Assembly: GCA_021784595.1 (NCBI GenBank)
Contig: JAJYHT010000035.1
Location: 1 to 64,000 of the forward strand
DNA from: Bacillota bacterium
GTDB lineage: Bacteria; Bacillota; Sulfobacillia; Sulfobacillales; Sulfobacillaceae
Length of the DNA stretch: 64,000 nucleotides
Direction: 5' to 3'
Shown piece by piece: positions 17,321 to 26,652 of the stretch. The stretch's first letter is position 1, and each line of letters starts with the position of its first letter. Both the position numbers and the translations under genes were made by a program. The notes beneath the pieces are model-generated. The model was not told the origin of the DNA and searched no databases. It saw only the letters and a list, made by a program, of their open reading frames with translations.

Positions 17321-18354
17321 TCGCCATTGTTAGCGGCTTGCCATTGTCAGGAGCTCTTCAGGGAGACCGCCTCCGTTTAGGCAGTCTCGTCAAGGGCGCA
17401 CATCAAGCAGACCCCAGCGCCACTTTACTGACATTGTCGCCCCGTCCCAAAAGCGCCTCCCTTGCGGGCATTGCGGATTTGTTGCATGGCGAAGCGCCGT
17501 ATATGGCATGGCACCGCCATCATTGGTCTAAGCCGTCATTAGACCAGCCAGTCGATATATTGTGCGCATTTCAATTGCGGGTGGCGCCGCAATCCCTGAC
17601 CATTTCAGCCAAGTACCGTATTTTAGACTTAACCGATAGTCTGGGACTCTATCGGCATAATCTGGGAGGCGTTCCCGAAGCTCGCAAGAAACGCTGGATG
17701 CTGCAGGGAATTAGGAGATCCGAGGTGCAATGGGGACGTCTGTTTAACGAAGTGTGGGTGAGTACGGCGCGAGACCAAGATTGGTTGCATAAAGCAGGCC
17801 TAATGACACGCGTGATGGAAAACGCGGTTCCTCAGAAGAAGGTTTTGCCGCCCGGGGACCCGTACCATTTGCTGTTTGTAGGCAATTTAGAATACCTTCC
17901 CAACCGCGTGGGAATGACCCGTTTTTTGTCACAGGTTTGGCCAGTTTTGGCTCGCAATCAATATCAACTGACGGTGGTGGGCAAGGGTTCAGAACACTTG
18001 AAGGAACCAGGCGTCACCGGATGCGGGTATGTCCTGTCGGTCGAGCCTTATTATCTGGATGCCGGAATAGTAATTAGTCCCGTCCCTCTGGGCTCTGGCA
18101 GTCAAAACAAAATCTTGGAGGCGATGGGGTTTGGCCGCCCCGTGGTGGCGGCCACTGAAGCCTTGGCCGGATTGACTCCTGTGCAACGAGCAGCGGTGCT
18201 GCCGGCTGCAGTAGCCGCAGATTGGCCAAAACAACTGGCGTCCTTGCATGACTGGCAACTTTACCACCGGATTGTTGAATCTGGCTTTAGGGCAGTGCCC
18301 ATGGCAGGCGACACAGTGGCCGCCAGATTTTTGGAATTGCTAGGCACTCTCTAG
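17317..18354 (+). CDS. Glycosyltransferase (GT4-like)
   Basis: A 345-residue protein that begins in the GTGA overlap with the preceding glycosyltransferase. Its C-terminal half is typical: HLLFVGNLEYLPNRVGMTRF near residue 185 opens the nucleotide-sugar domain, and PLGSGSQNKILEAMGFGRPV near residue 252 carries the conserved Lys and Glu. The N-terminal half (CAFQLRVAPQSLTISAKYRI, LDLTDSLGLYRHN) resembles enzymes related to the sugar transferases of exopolysaccharide clusters. Substrates cannot be read from sequence. Its stop overlaps that of the convergent thrB. Confidence 0.82.
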   Translation: MIAIVSGLPLSGALQGDRLRLGSLVKGAHQADPSATLLTLSPRPKSASLAGIADLLHGEAPYMAWHRHHWSKPSLDQPVDILCAFQLRVAPQSLTISAKYRILDLTDSLGLYRHNLGGVPEARKKRWMLQGIRRSEVQWGRLFNEVWVSTARDQDWLHKAGLMTRVMENAVPQKKVLPPGDPYHLLFVGNLEYLPNRVGMTRFLSQVWPVLARNQYQLTVVGKGSEHLKEPGVTGCGYVLSVEPYYLDAGIVISPVPLGSGSQNKILEAMGFGRPVVAATEALAGLTPVQRAAVLPAAVAADWPKQLASLHDWQLYHRIVESGFRAVPMAGDTVAARFLELLGTL

Positions 18355-19238
18355 ACAGGTATGCTTAATGCGCCTTGATTGCACAACGTCGTGACAAAGA
18401 CGTCAATCTTCTCAATCCTGCGCCACTCCTCCGCGACCTTCTGAGCATGCTGCAAGTCCGTTAATGCTAGCACGGTAGGACCGGATCCCGAGAGAATGGC
18501 GGCGTAGCAGCCGCGCTTTTCGGCGGCGTCCACAAGTATTTGCATAAGAGGATTGAGCGGCACGCGATAAGGTTGGTGCAGCCGATCAGCACTGGCGTCT
18601 CTTAAAACAGTCCAGTCTCTCTGAGTGACCGCGTGGACCCAAAGCCCCACCCGTTGAGCATTAAATACCGCGTCAGACAGCGGAACCGATCCGGGCAGCA
18701 ATAGACGAGCCGCAGGGGTCGAGACGGGATAAGGCGGAACCGCCAGTACCGCGCTAAGATCTGGCGCGGGGTAGCGTCGAACCTGAAGTTGATCCTCTGC
18801 ATTTTGCCAAACCATGACAAACCCACCAAATAAGGCGGCTGCCGCATTATCTGCGTGACCCTCAACGTGGCCCGCTATCTGAAGCAATTCGTCCTGCGAA
18901 AGAGGATCTGGCAACAGTTCATTGGCTAGGACGAGACCTGCCACGGTGGCCGCAGCACTTGAACCGAGTCCCTTTCCCAAGGGTATGTCACTCTGAAGAA
19001 CAAGATGCCCATTGGGCATAGAATGGCCGGTTGCCTCATGATACAAAAGATCGGCGCTCTGCCATACGAGATTGTCGCGTAGCTTTGACACGGTGTCGGC
19101 TCCACAGCCGCGAACCTCGATGGACCAATAGGGTGCCGGCTCAAAGGTTGCGGTCATAAACAATGATACTGCCAACGCCAAGGTGTCCAATCCAGAACCC
19201 AGATTTGCGCTCGTCGCCGGAACCCGTACTTGCCACAT
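18351..19238 (-). CDS. thrB: Homoserine kinase
   Basis: A 295-residue GHMP kinase. Motif 1 is VRVPATSANLGSGLDTLALA at the N-terminus, motif 2 the ATP loop PLGKGLGSSAAATVAG near residue 90, and motif 3 GCYAAILSGSGPTVLAL near residue 245. It phosphorylates homoserine to O-phosphohomoserine, the substrate of the threonine synthase encoded immediately upstream; the start is 5 bases after the thrC stop. Thus thrC-thrB form an operon; no homoserine dehydrogenase gene is attached here. Confidence 0.96.
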   Translation of the reverse strand: MWQVRVPATSANLGSGLDTLALAVSLFMTATFEPAPYWSIEVRGCGADTVSKLRDNLVWQSADLLYHEATGHSMPNGHLVLQSDIPLGKGLGSSAAATVAGLVLANELLPDPLSQDELLQIAGHVEGHADNAAAALFGGFVMVWQNAEDQLQVRRYPAPDLSAVLAVPPYPVSTPAARLLLPGSVPLSDAVFNAQRVGLWVHAVTQRDWTVLRDASADRLHQPYRVPLNPLMQILVDAAEKRGCYAAILSGSGPTVLALTDLQHAQKVAEEWRRIEKIDVFVTTLCNQGALSIPV

Positions 19239-19243
19239 GAAAT

Positions 19244-20281
19244 TTAGGCCTCCGATAAATTGAGCATCTGGGAAATGGTTTGGACGATAGCATCTGCGCG
19301 ACTAGAGGTCAATGTCAGATTGGCCCATCGTTGAGGGGTGTCAGTATCTTTTAGTCCCATGCCGGTTAAGATCACCACAATATCGCCCTCTGGCAACCGT
19401 TCCATCCGGGACAATTCTTTCAGTCCACCATAGGCTGCGGCTGAAGCCGGTTCAACAAAAACACCCCCGTGGGCCAGTTCCTGTTGAGCAGCCAGAATCG
19501 CCCCATCGTCTATTGAGAGAAACAGGCCACCCGTTTGTTCTACGGCCAACCGTGCGGTGTCCGCACTGGCCGGGCGCCCAATCCGAATAGCTGAGGCCAC
19601 GGTGTTCACTTCATCCAACCATCGGCCCTGGACGAGAGGGTCAGCACCCTTTGCCTGGACACCAATAAAGCGAGGAGCTTGCTTGCCATACCGGATGAAC
19701 CCTTGATGGTAGGCCGAAATGTTGCCGGCGTTGCCTACGGGCAATGCGAGCATCACGGGAGGATGGCCCAAATCGTCCACAATTTCGTAGGCGGCGGTCT
19801 CTTGACCACGGATCCGCCACGGATTGACCGAATTGACCAAAGTCAACCAGGACTCACTTTCAGCAGCTTGCCGAACGGCGGCCAAGGCCTGGTCAAAATT
19901 GCCTTGCACCCCAATCAAATGCGCGCCATGAACTGCCGATTGTACCATCTTGGGCAAGGCCACCTGGCCGTCGGGAATTACCACAAAGGCCTCCAACCCG
20001 GCACGCGCAGCAAAAGCGGCCGCCGACGCTGCAGTATTGCCGGTGGATGCGCAAATGACCGCACGCGCACCACCGTAGCGGGCCATGGATACTGCTACCG
20101 TCATGCCGCGATCCTTGAACGAGCCCGTTGGATTGGTACCTTCAAGCTTAAGCCAGATACGGCTCTGGCCCCAGTCGTCCCAATGAACCAATGCGGTGTC
20201 TCCCTCACCGATCGTTACCGGTGTCAAATTTTGCGGAAGGTCCAGCCAGTTGCGGTAGCGATCAATGAGTCCCCGAATCAT
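19244..20281 (-). CDS. thrC: Threonine synthase
   Basis: A 345-residue PLP enzyme of the short threonine-synthase class. The PLP lysine lies in TNPTGSFKDRGMTVAVS near residue 57; the phosphate cradle ALPVGNAGNIS is near residue 180, and CASTGNTAASAAAFAARAG follows the lysine. It converts O-phosphohomoserine to threonine and phosphate. The start follows AAGGGAGA. Transcription seems to begin in the 126-base gap behind hemQ, after a possible terminator. Confidence 0.95.
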   Translation of the reverse strand: MIRGLIDRYRNWLDLPQNLTPVTIGEGDTALVHWDDWGQSRIWLKLEGTNPTGSFKDRGMTVAVSMARYGGARAVICASTGNTAASAAAFAARAGLEAFVVIPDGQVALPKMVQSAVHGAHLIGVQGNFDQALAAVRQAAESESWLTLVNSVNPWRIRGQETAAYEIVDDLGHPPVMLALPVGNAGNISAYHQGFIRYGKQAPRFIGVQAKGADPLVQGRWLDEVNTVASAIRIGRPASADTARLAVEQTGGLFLSIDDGAILAAQQELAHGGVFVEPASAAAYGGLKELSRMERLPEGDIVVILTGMGLKDTDTPQRWANLTLTSSRADAIVQTISQMLNLSEA

Positions 20282-20297
20282 TTGTCTCGTCTCCCTT

Positions 20298-20333
20298 GAA
20301 AAAATTTGCCATCCCCATCAGTGCGCAGTGGGG
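20298..20333 (-). terminator. Possible terminator after hemQ
   Basis: On the minus strand a CCCCA/TGGGG stem (20333-20313) around an inner TGCGCA is followed, after several bases, by a six-T run at about 20303-20298. The stem is short and the spacing loose, so this is tentative. Confidence 0.35.
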
Positions 20334-20407
20334 AAAATGCTAGTGCAAGGCATAATGCTAGCATATGCCTGCCATCCATCTAGTTCAACCACAAACTTCA
20401 GCAAATT

Positions 20408-21160
20408 TCATTCCCGAATATCCAGAAGTCGCGCCAATTCAGAAACGTCACGACGAATCCCCACCATGAAAGGACCAAACTCGGCATATTTAGCGCTCGC
20501 TTCATCAAAGCGCATTTCGTAGATCAACTTCTTAAACAGCAAGGGATCATCCGCATACAGTGTGACGCCCCATTCCCAGTCATCCAGGCCCTGTGAACCG
20601 GTAATGATTTGGGTCACCTGATCATGGTACTTATGTCCAATAATGCCATGGTCCTTCATTAGCTGGCGCCGTTGATCCCGGCTCAAAGTGTACCAATTAT
20701 CCGTCCCTTGACGCCGCTTGGTCATCGGATAAAAGCACACGTACTGAGTTTTGGGCAGAATGGGAAACAAGCGACGGCGCAGAAATGGATTAGTGTCGGG
20801 ATTGGTGTCGCCCTGGGCCAAATATTTGCTGAGCTCGACCACGGAGTAATACGACGAGGGTCGTTGCAACACATCTCCTAGCGGCAGTTGGTTCAGTTTC
20901 CATTCCACTTCCATCAATTGCCCGGTATCGGGCCGCAAGTTGAGAAACAAAAAATCCGCTTTATGACCAACGATCTGGTAGACCCCAAAACTACCGTCTT
21001 CCTTGGCTTGCACCGACTCCCACTCAGATATCGTGGAGGAGAGGCTTCTTAGGGCACTGGCACGGTCCGATGCCGACCATTGGCGCCATCGCGACCAATC
21101 TATCGTGCGAAAATCGTGAAGGGCATACCAGCCTTCTATGGTCTCTACAGCCTCACTCAT
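20408..21160 (-). CDS. hemQ: Coproheme decarboxylase HemQ
   Basis: A 250-residue member of the chlorite-dismutase-like family in its Gram-positive HemQ form. It starts with EGWYALHDFRTIDWSRW; QYVCFYPMTKRRQGTDNWY holds the catalytic tyrosine and the neighbouring lysine; IIGHKYHDQVTQIITGSQGL contains the axial histidine; the end has the EFGPFMVG block. HemQ oxidatively decarboxylates coproheme III to haem b, the last step of the coproporphyrin-dependent route. The start at 21160 is chosen because GGGGAGG lies just upstream, giving the usual ~250-residue length. A TGCTATACT extended -10 is 30-40 bases further up. Confidence 0.93.
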   Translation of the reverse strand: MSEAVETIEGWYALHDFRTIDWSRWRQWSASDRASALRSLSSTISEWESVQAKEDGSFGVYQIVGHKADFLFLNLRPDTGQLMEVEWKLNQLPLGDVLQRPSSYYSVVELSKYLAQGDTNPDTNPFLRRRLFPILPKTQYVCFYPMTKRRQGTDNWYTLSRDQRRQLMKDHGIIGHKYHDQVTQIITGSQGLDDWEWGVTLYADDPLLFKKLIYEMRFDEASAKYAEFGPFMVGIRRDVSELARLLDIRE

Positions 21161-21192
21161 ATGGCGCCTCCCCAGGTTCTTTCTATCATCGT

Positions 21193-21201
21193 AGTATAGC
21201 A
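21193..21201 (-). promoter_or_regulatory. Extended -10 element for hemQ
   Basis: On the minus strand TGCTATACT matches the extended -10 consensus (TGnTATAAT) with one deviation, about 35 bases before hemQ. No good -35 is visible, as is common with extended -10 promoters. Confidence 0.45.
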
Positions 21202-21298
21202 CAGCAACGGTCGTGTTCTGGGTTGGGTTTCCTTTTTGCTTCCAGTATGGGAGACTAACAAGGGAAGCAGATCATTAAGATTTTAAGGAGGAACCGGC

Positions 21299-22117
21299 AT
21301 GGCGGATAACGAAGCACCCAAAGATTTACCCGCAGATGCGTTAACCCGTTTAGATACAAAATCGGGCCATTATGTGTTTACCAGCGATTTATCTGTCAAT
21401 GAATTTGTATTGGTTGACGACGCAGGGTTCGAGCCCCTTGGTTTGGTGATGGGATCATCTATATATCATATTGGATATCAACAGTCGAATTGGTCAAAAA
21501 ATCAAGAAATGACGGTTTTGTCACAGGCTATGTACAATGCTCGGGAATTGGCTATGGCCCGTATGGAGGAAGAAGCCGATCAACTCCAGGCCGATGGCAT
21601 TATTGGCGTTCGATTGGAGGTCAAACACGCCGAATGGGGACAGCATCTGGCTGAGTTTATTGCTGTCGGTACGGCCGTGCGCGCCAAAGACCGAAGCAAC
21701 CACCGCACGATAAAGGGAAAGCCGTTCACATCTGACCTGTCGGGCCAAGACTTCTGGACTCTGATGAGGGCGGGATATCGACCGGTAAGTCTAGTGATGG
21801 GCACCTGCGTGTACCACATTGCCCATCAAAGTGTGGCCGCCTCCTTGCGGCAAATGGGGCAAAACCGCGAATTAACAATCTATACCCAAGGATTGTACGA
21901 CGCGCGGGAGCGCGCCATGGAGCGCATGCAAACCGAAGCCTCCGAATTGAAAGCGCTAGGCATTGTAGGAGTTCATCTTCATGAGCAAAGCCACCAATGG
22001 GGGGCTCATGTCATTGAGTTCTTTGCTGTCGGCACAGCCGTGGTGAAGTTTGCCGAATCTCAGTTGCTATCACCAGGCCTCGTATTACCGCTGACCGATA
22101 CCGGCAGCGGTTTATAA
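21299..22117 (+). CDS. Two-repeat protein resembling YbjQ heavy-metal-binding domains
   Basis: A 272-residue cytoplasmic protein made of two similar halves, residues ~27-128 and ~140-250. Each half reads FTSDLS..EF/DFW, a G-x-x-PxxLVMGxxxYHI block, then ARE(L/R)AMxRMxxEA, IxGVxL, HxxEFxAVGTAV. The end of each half (IIGVRLEVKH..GQHLAEFIAVGTAV) resembles YbjQ/DUF74 pentameric domains, often annotated as heavy-metal-binding; biochemical proof is lacking. There is no signal peptide or membrane segment. A strong TTAAGGAGG precedes the ATG. The next gene encodes a paralogue 17 bases downstream. Confidence 0.75.
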   Translation: MADNEAPKDLPADALTRLDTKSGHYVFTSDLSVNEFVLVDDAGFEPLGLVMGSSIYHIGYQQSNWSKNQEMTVLSQAMYNARELAMARMEEEADQLQADGIIGVRLEVKHAEWGQHLAEFIAVGTAVRAKDRSNHRTIKGKPFTSDLSGQDFWTLMRAGYRPVSLVMGTCVYHIAHQSVAASLRQMGQNRELTIYTQGLYDARERAMERMQTEASELKALGIVGVHLHEQSHQWGAHVIEFFAVGTAVVKFAESQLLSPGLVLPLTDTGSGL

Positions 22118-22134
22118 ACAGGGAGGAGTGCGAC

Positions 22135-23142
22135 ATGCCGTGGTTTCGCCGATCCTCTAATTCTCCCGATTCCAGCGGAGAAGATCCGTTGGCTGGGCGT
22201 GGGTTTATGCAATACGTCGCCGAAGATGCCCAAAAATGCCAGGCCGATCAGGACGCCTTGGAACGTGGCACCATTCCTGAAGGTGCTAAACGACGCGTGC
22301 AAAGAACGGTTTCAGGAGAAATGCCATGGATGAGCACGCTCTCGGTCAGCGAATTATTTTTAGCGGAGTTGTTGCGCATCGAACCGATCGTGCAGGTTGC
22401 CGGGAGCTGCTATTATCACGCCTCCACAGACAACCGCAACCGTATTTATCTCGATAGCAACCTCGATGCCACTAACCTAGTGCGCGCCTATTATCAAGCT
22501 AAGGACATTTCTTTGGAGCGTTTACGCGAAGAAGCCCGTGACGCAGGCGCTCACGCGGTCATTGACGCCAAACACCACTTCAAACGCGAGGACACGCTCG
22601 TGCACTTCAGTATTGTTGGCACTGCGGTACGCTTCAAAGGATTGAATGTCCCTCGCCATCCCTTGGTAAGTTCGCTGAGCGCCGACGACTTCTACCGATT
22701 GTGGCAACGAGGCTGGATGCCGATGAATTTCGCGCTGGGCTATCATTGGCATTGCATGCCAGTGGGATATCGAACGCGTTCGTCCACATTCAGTTGGTAC
22801 AACCAGGAAGTTACCTCGGTGACCGACCGCTTAATGGAAACTCGTAGACATGCCATGGAGCGTATGCGCCAGGATGCTGCGCAAACGGCGCGGGCGGACG
22901 GTTTAGTGGGGGTGGCGGTCGAGTCGCGAATCGAGGAAACTGAATTGCTGTTTAGCCGAGGAATGGGTTGGGATCCAGGCGTAACCATCGACGGCACTTT
23001 CTTTCCTTACGAAGAAAATGGCATGGTCGAAGTGCCGGCATTTAATACAGAATTTTTTGCCACAGGCACCTCAGTGGCGCGCCTATCCCAGGTCCCCCTT
23101 GAAGCCGGTCAAATCCAAGCCGTATTGAATCTTTCCCTATAG
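22135..23142 (+). CDS. Paralogue of the preceding two-repeat YbjQ-like protein
   Basis: A 335-residue protein with the same two-repeat plan as its neighbour: first repeat at residues ~60-165 (MSTLSVSELFLAELLRIEPI ... HFSIVGTAVRF), second at ~180-325 (SSLSADDFYRLWQRGWMPMN ... TEFFATGTSVARL). The N-terminal ~55 residues are polar and specific to this copy, and the second repeat contains an insertion, ELLFSRGMGWDPGVTIDG, before the final strand. A GGGAGGAG site precedes the ATG. The pair forms an operon closed by the terminator at 23152-23194. Function unknown; a mixed oligomer of the two proteins is plausible. Confidence 0.72.
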   Translation: MPWFRRSSNSPDSSGEDPLAGRGFMQYVAEDAQKCQADQDALERGTIPEGAKRRVQRTVSGEMPWMSTLSVSELFLAELLRIEPIVQVAGSCYYHASTDNRNRIYLDSNLDATNLVRAYYQAKDISLERLREEARDAGAHAVIDAKHHFKREDTLVHFSIVGTAVRFKGLNVPRHPLVSSLSADDFYRLWQRGWMPMNFALGYHWHCMPVGYRTRSSTFSWYNQEVTSVTDRLMETRRHAMERMRQDAAQTARADGLVGVAVESRIEETELLFSRGMGWDPGVTIDGTFFPYEENGMVEVPAFNTEFFATGTSVARLSQVPLEAGQIQAVLNLSL

Positions 23143-23151
23143 AAACAACAC

Positions 23152-23194
23152 AACCGACGCAGGCAGTATGAACTCCTGCGCCGGTTGCGTTTTA
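23152..23194. terminator. Terminator between convergent genes
   Basis: Twelve-base arms AACCGACGCAGG (23152-23163) and CCTGCGCCGGTT (23175-23186), with one mismatch, are followed on the plus strand by GCGTTTTA. It lies between the YbjQ-like pair and the convergent rhodanese gene and probably serves both. Confidence 0.7.
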
Positions 23195-23203
23195 CACGTA
23201 GAG

Positions 23204-23506
23204 TTATGAATCCACTGCAGCCTTCCAACTGTTCATCCCACCAGATAAATTATATACATGCCGATAGCCCGCTGCTTGCAAAATCTCGCAGGCCCGCGCC
23301 GAGCGGTTGCCGCTTTGACACACCACGACGATGGTTTTATCTTTGGCCACTTCGCGCAAACGTGCCACCAATTGTCCGAGAGGGATATGCCGCGAGCGAG
23401 GAATGTGACCACGCTTGTATTCCGATGATTCCCGAACATCAACCACCACCGCTTGGCCGTTGCGCGCCATGCTTTCCACTCTGTCAGCCGATAAATGATG
23501 GACCAT
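23204..23506 (-). CDS. Single-domain rhodanese-like sulfurtransferase
   Basis: A 100-residue rhodanese fold: AVVVDVRESSEYKRGHIPRS, then the active-site loop VVCQSGNRSARA, in which Cys is the persulfide carrier, and the closing YNLSGGMNSWKAA. The CxxGxRS-type loop is typical of small rhodaneses that act in thiosulfate or persulfide transfer. No partner gene is attached. A good promoter is found upstream on the same strand. Confidence 0.92.
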   Translation of the reverse strand: MVHHLSADRVESMARNGQAVVVDVRESSEYKRGHIPRSRHIPLGQLVARLREVAKDKTIVVVCQSGNRSARACEILQAAGYRHVYNLSGGMNSWKAAVDS

Positions 23507-23545
23507 GTGGGATTCTCCTATATCAATGTACTTGTGTTCAACATT

Positions 23546-23573
23546 ATTGTACCGATGTCCTTGGAGGAGTCAA
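23546..23573 (-). promoter_or_regulatory. Promoter of the rhodanese gene
   Basis: Minus strand TTGACT (23573-23568), 16-base spacer, TACAAT (23551-23546), about 40 bases before the rhodanese start: close to the sigma-A consensus. Confidence 0.6.
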
Positions 23574-23769
23574 TGGAAACTTGGGTGATTGTGCTCCACA
23601 GTTGATCAGGATGACGGTTGGGGCATGGTAAAAAGTTAGGGAGGAAAGTATACTAGAAGTACAGACGAGGTGTGCGGGGAAGTGCCAATGACTTCCTGAT
23701 TTTTCGACATTGTTCGTCTTTTCTTATGGGGTGTCTTTCGGGCAAAGAAAGACACAAGGAGGCATCAAC

Positions 23770-25245
23770 ATGCAATTGCACAATTACATAGGCGGTCAAT
23801 GGGTGAAGCCGGCCAACGGTCGGTATCAGCAAGATTTTGACCCAGCCAACGGTCAAGTCGTAGCCGAAGTCCCCCGCTCCGACGCGGAGGATACCCGGGC
23901 CGCAATCAAAGCGGCTCGCCAAGCATTTGAGACCTGGCGCAAGGTTCCCGCACCCAAGCGCGGGGAAATATTGTTTCGTGTCGGCACGTTGCTTAAAGAG
24001 CATAAAGACGACTTAGCGGAGTACATGACCCGCGAAATGGGCAAGGTTTTGATGGAAGCGCGCGGCGACGTCCAAGAAGGCATCGACATGGCTTTTTACA
24101 TGGCCGGCGAAGGACGCCGCAGCTTTGGCTACACTACCCCCTCAGAACTTCCCAACAAATTTGCCATGGCTACGCGCAACCCCATTGGCGTAGCAGGCAT
24201 CATTACCCCTTGGAACTTTCCCATGGCCATCCCCACCTGGAAAATATTCCCGGCCTTAATCTGTGGAAATACAGTGGTGTTTAAACCCGCCAGCGAGACT
24301 CCCTATCTAGCATATCAGCTAGTCAAAATTATGGAGGAAGCTGGCCTTCCCGCCGGGGTGGTCAATTTGGTGTTCGGGTCTGGATCGGAAGTCGGCGAAA
24401 TATTGTTGAATGATCCCGATGTGGATTTGATTTCCTTTACTGGATCCAATGAAACCGGGCGTCATGTGGCGTCGACCGCTGGACAGCATCTAAAACGCGT
24501 GTCCCTCGAATTGGGAGGCAAAAACGCGATCATTGTGCTTGACGATGCTAATCTCGATTTGGCCGTCGAGGGCATTTTGTGGAGTGCCTTTGGCACTACC
24601 GGGCAACGCTGTACCGCGTGCTCGCGTTTGATTGTTCAAGAAGGCATTCATGAGGCGCTAAAGACGCGCTTGGCTGAGCGCATTCGGTCGTTAAAGCTGG
24701 GCCATGGACTGGAAAATAATACTGATGTAGGCCCATTGATTAACCAGCAGGCTGTGGAGAAAGTTCATAGGTATGTGGAAATAGGCCAGTCGGAAGGGGC
24801 CGAGCTGGTCGTGGGCGGTTCTCCGGTACAAGACCCGATTTTGACGGACGGTCACTTTTACTTACCAACCCTGTTTGCCGGCGTGACGGCCCAAATGACC
24901 ATTGCCCAAGAAGAAATCTTTGGCCCTGTTCTATCCATGATTAAAGTGAAAGACCTTGATGAAGCTATTCGCGTTAACAACCAGGTCGCTTATGGTCTGA
25001 GTTCCTCTATTTTCACCCAAGACGTCAACAATACTTTTCAAGCCATCCGCGATTTGGCCACCGGTATCGTATACATCAATGCGGGCACCACCGGCGCTGA
25101 AATACATCTACCTTTTGGCGGCACGCGCGGAACCGGAAACGGCCATCGCGAAGCGGGCACAGCCGCCATGGACTTCTTTTCTGAGTGGAAAGCAGTCTAT
25201 GTCGACTTTAGCGGCCAGTTGCAACGTGCCCAGATTGACACTTGA
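23770..25245 (+). CDS. NAD(P)-dependent semialdehyde dehydrogenase (succinate/glutarate type)
   Basis: A 491-residue aldehyde dehydrogenase with the full set of motifs: [19 protein letters not shown] (substrate/cofactor region) near residue 140, the NAD(P) loop [16 protein letters not shown] near 222, the general base in [10 protein letters not shown] and the nucleophile in [14 protein letters not shown] near residue 280. Two following aminotransferase genes, a CoA-transferase and an acyl-CoA dehydrogenase suggest the substrate is glutarate semialdehyde or succinate semialdehyde. The start at 23770 follows AGGAGGCATC. First gene of an operon that runs to 30356. Confidence 0.9.
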   Translation: MQLHNYIGGQWVKPANGRYQQDFDPANGQVVAEVPRSDAEDTRAAIKAARQAFETWRKVPAPKRGEILFRVGTLLKEHKDDLAEYMTREMGKVLMEARGDVQEGIDMAFYMAGEGRRSFGYTTPSELPNKFAMATRNPIGVAGIITPWNFPMAIPTWKIFPALICGNTVVFKPASETPYLAYQLVKIMEEAGLPAGVVNLVFGSGSEVGEILLNDPDVDLISFTGSNETGRHVASTAGQHLKRVSLELGGKNAIIVLDDANLDLAVEGILWSAFGTTGQRCTACSRLIVQEGIHEALKTRLAERIRSLKLGHGLENNTDVGPLINQQAVEKVHRYVEIGQSEGAELVVGGSPVQDPILTDGHFYLPTLFAGVTAQMTIAQEEIFGPVLSMIKVKDLDEAIRVNNQVAYGLSSSIFTQDVNNTFQAIRDLATGIVYINAGTTGAEIHLPFGGTRGTGNGHREAGTAAMDFFSEWKAVYVDFSGQLQRAQIDT

Positions 25246-25290
25246 TGCAGGTGGGAATAGTAGGGCACCGCACTTAAGGAGGTATTCGAC

Positions 25291-26646
25291 ATGGCAACGG
25301 CAACCAAATATATTGCCTTAAAGACTCAAATTCCTGGCCCCAAAAGCCGTGAAGTACTTGACCGCATTGAAAAGGCCACTCCACGGGCCGTCAATCCCTA
25401 CGCACCAGTGGTGGCGGACCGTGCCCACGGTTCATTGCTTTACGACATCGACGGCAACACCTTTATCGATTTGACAGGCGGGGTCGGCGTATTGAACGTG
25501 GGACACACGCATGATAAAGTGCGAGCTGCCTTGCATGAACAGGTAGACCGCTTTTTACACACCGACTTCACGATGATTCCGTACGAGAGTTATGTTCGCT
25601 TGGCCGAGCGCCTGAATACTCGTTTTCCGGGCGGCGGACCCGCCACCACCGTATTTTTCAATTCTGGCGCGGAAGCAGTTGAAAATGCGATTAAAATTGC
25701 CAGAATGTATACCAAACGCAAGGGCATTATCGCATTTGAACGAGCATTTCATGGCCGCACGTTAATGGCGATGACATTAACCAGCAAAGTGCATCCTTAC
25801 AAGGCGGGAATGGGACCATTCGCCCCGGAAGTCTACCGCGTGCCATTCCCGTATCCCTATCGGTGCGAGTATGCGGGGGGCGATCTTAATCACGAATGTG
25901 ATGAACGATGTTACGCGAAGATTGAAAGCGCATTGCTCCTGCAAGTCGCCCCTGAAGACGTGGCCGCTGTTATCGTCGAGCCGGTGCAGGGCGAGGGCGG
26001 ATTTATCGTGCCACCCAAGAGCTTTTTGCCATGGCTCAGGCAGTTTACTGAAAAACACAACATCCTCTTGATTGTAGATGAAGTGCAAACCGGATTTGGC
26101 AGAACTGGAACTTTCTTTGCCACCGAACAGTCGGGAATTCGGCCTGACCTGTTGACAATGGCCAAATCAATTGCCGACGGAATTCCCTTATCGGGAGTCA
26201 TGGGTCGCCGTGAAGTGATGGATGGCCCGGGAGACTCGCAAATCGGGGGGACCTACGTAGGCAACCCTTTGGGCACCGTTGCCGGCAATGCAGTGCTTGA
26301 TGTGTTTGACTCAGAAAATCTGTTGCAAGCAGCCCAGGTCCAAGGTGCTCACCTCATGCAGCGCTTGCGCGACCTGGCCCACGACGTTCCGCAAATTGGG
26401 GAGGTGCGCGGGTTGGGAGCAATGGTTGCCATCGAGCTGGTAACCGACCCACAGAGCAAAACCCCGGCGGCCGAACTGACTGACCGCGTGTTGCAGTCTT
26501 GCATGCACAATGGCTTATTGATGTTGAAAGCCGGGATTTACGGCAATGTGATTCGGTTCTTAGCTCCTCTCAATACGCCCTTGGATGTATTGGACGAAGC
26601 TATCAATGTGTTAAGCGAGGCATTGCGCCAAGCGGTGGCGCAATAG
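25291..26646 (+). CDS. Class III aminotransferase (4-aminobutyrate/5-aminovalerate type)
   Basis: A 451-residue PLP enzyme of the GabT/DavT group. The cofactor sites are FFNSGAEAVENAIKIARMYT, AFHGRTLMAMTLTSK, LIVDEVQTGFGRTG with the PLP aspartate, and the Schiff-base lysine in LTMAKSIADGIPLSGVMGR near residue 290. GGTYVGNPLGTVAGNAVLDV closes the active site. It transfers the amino group of an omega-amino acid to 2-oxoglutarate, giving a semialdehyde for the enzyme encoded upstream. A short Cys-containing insert, CEYAGG..HECDERCY near residue 195, is shared with some Gram-positive GabT proteins. AAGGAGG precedes the ATG. Confidence 0.9.
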   Translation: MATATKYIALKTQIPGPKSREVLDRIEKATPRAVNPYAPVVADRAHGSLLYDIDGNTFIDLTGGVGVLNVGHTHDKVRAALHEQVDRFLHTDFTMIPYESYVRLAERLNTRFPGGGPATTVFFNSGAEAVENAIKIARMYTKRKGIIAFERAFHGRTLMAMTLTSKVHPYKAGMGPFAPEVYRVPFPYPYRCEYAGGDLNHECDERCYAKIESALLLQVAPEDVAAVIVEPVQGEGGFIVPPKSFLPWLRQFTEKHNILLIVDEVQTGFGRTGTFFATEQSGIRPDLLTMAKSIADGIPLSGVMGRREVMDGPGDSQIGGTYVGNPLGTVAGNAVLDVFDSENLLQAAQVQGAHLMQRLRDLAHDVPQIGEVRGLGAMVAIELVTDPQSKTPAAELTDRVLQSCMHNGLLMLKAGIYGNVIRFLAPLNTPLDVLDEAINVLSEALRQAVAQ

Positions 26647-26652
26647 AATACC

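Noticed and set aside
21421-21440. tRNA T-loop-like GGTTCGAGCCC
   Set aside because: Lies inside the YbjQ-like coding sequence and no acceptor or anticodon stem can be built around it.
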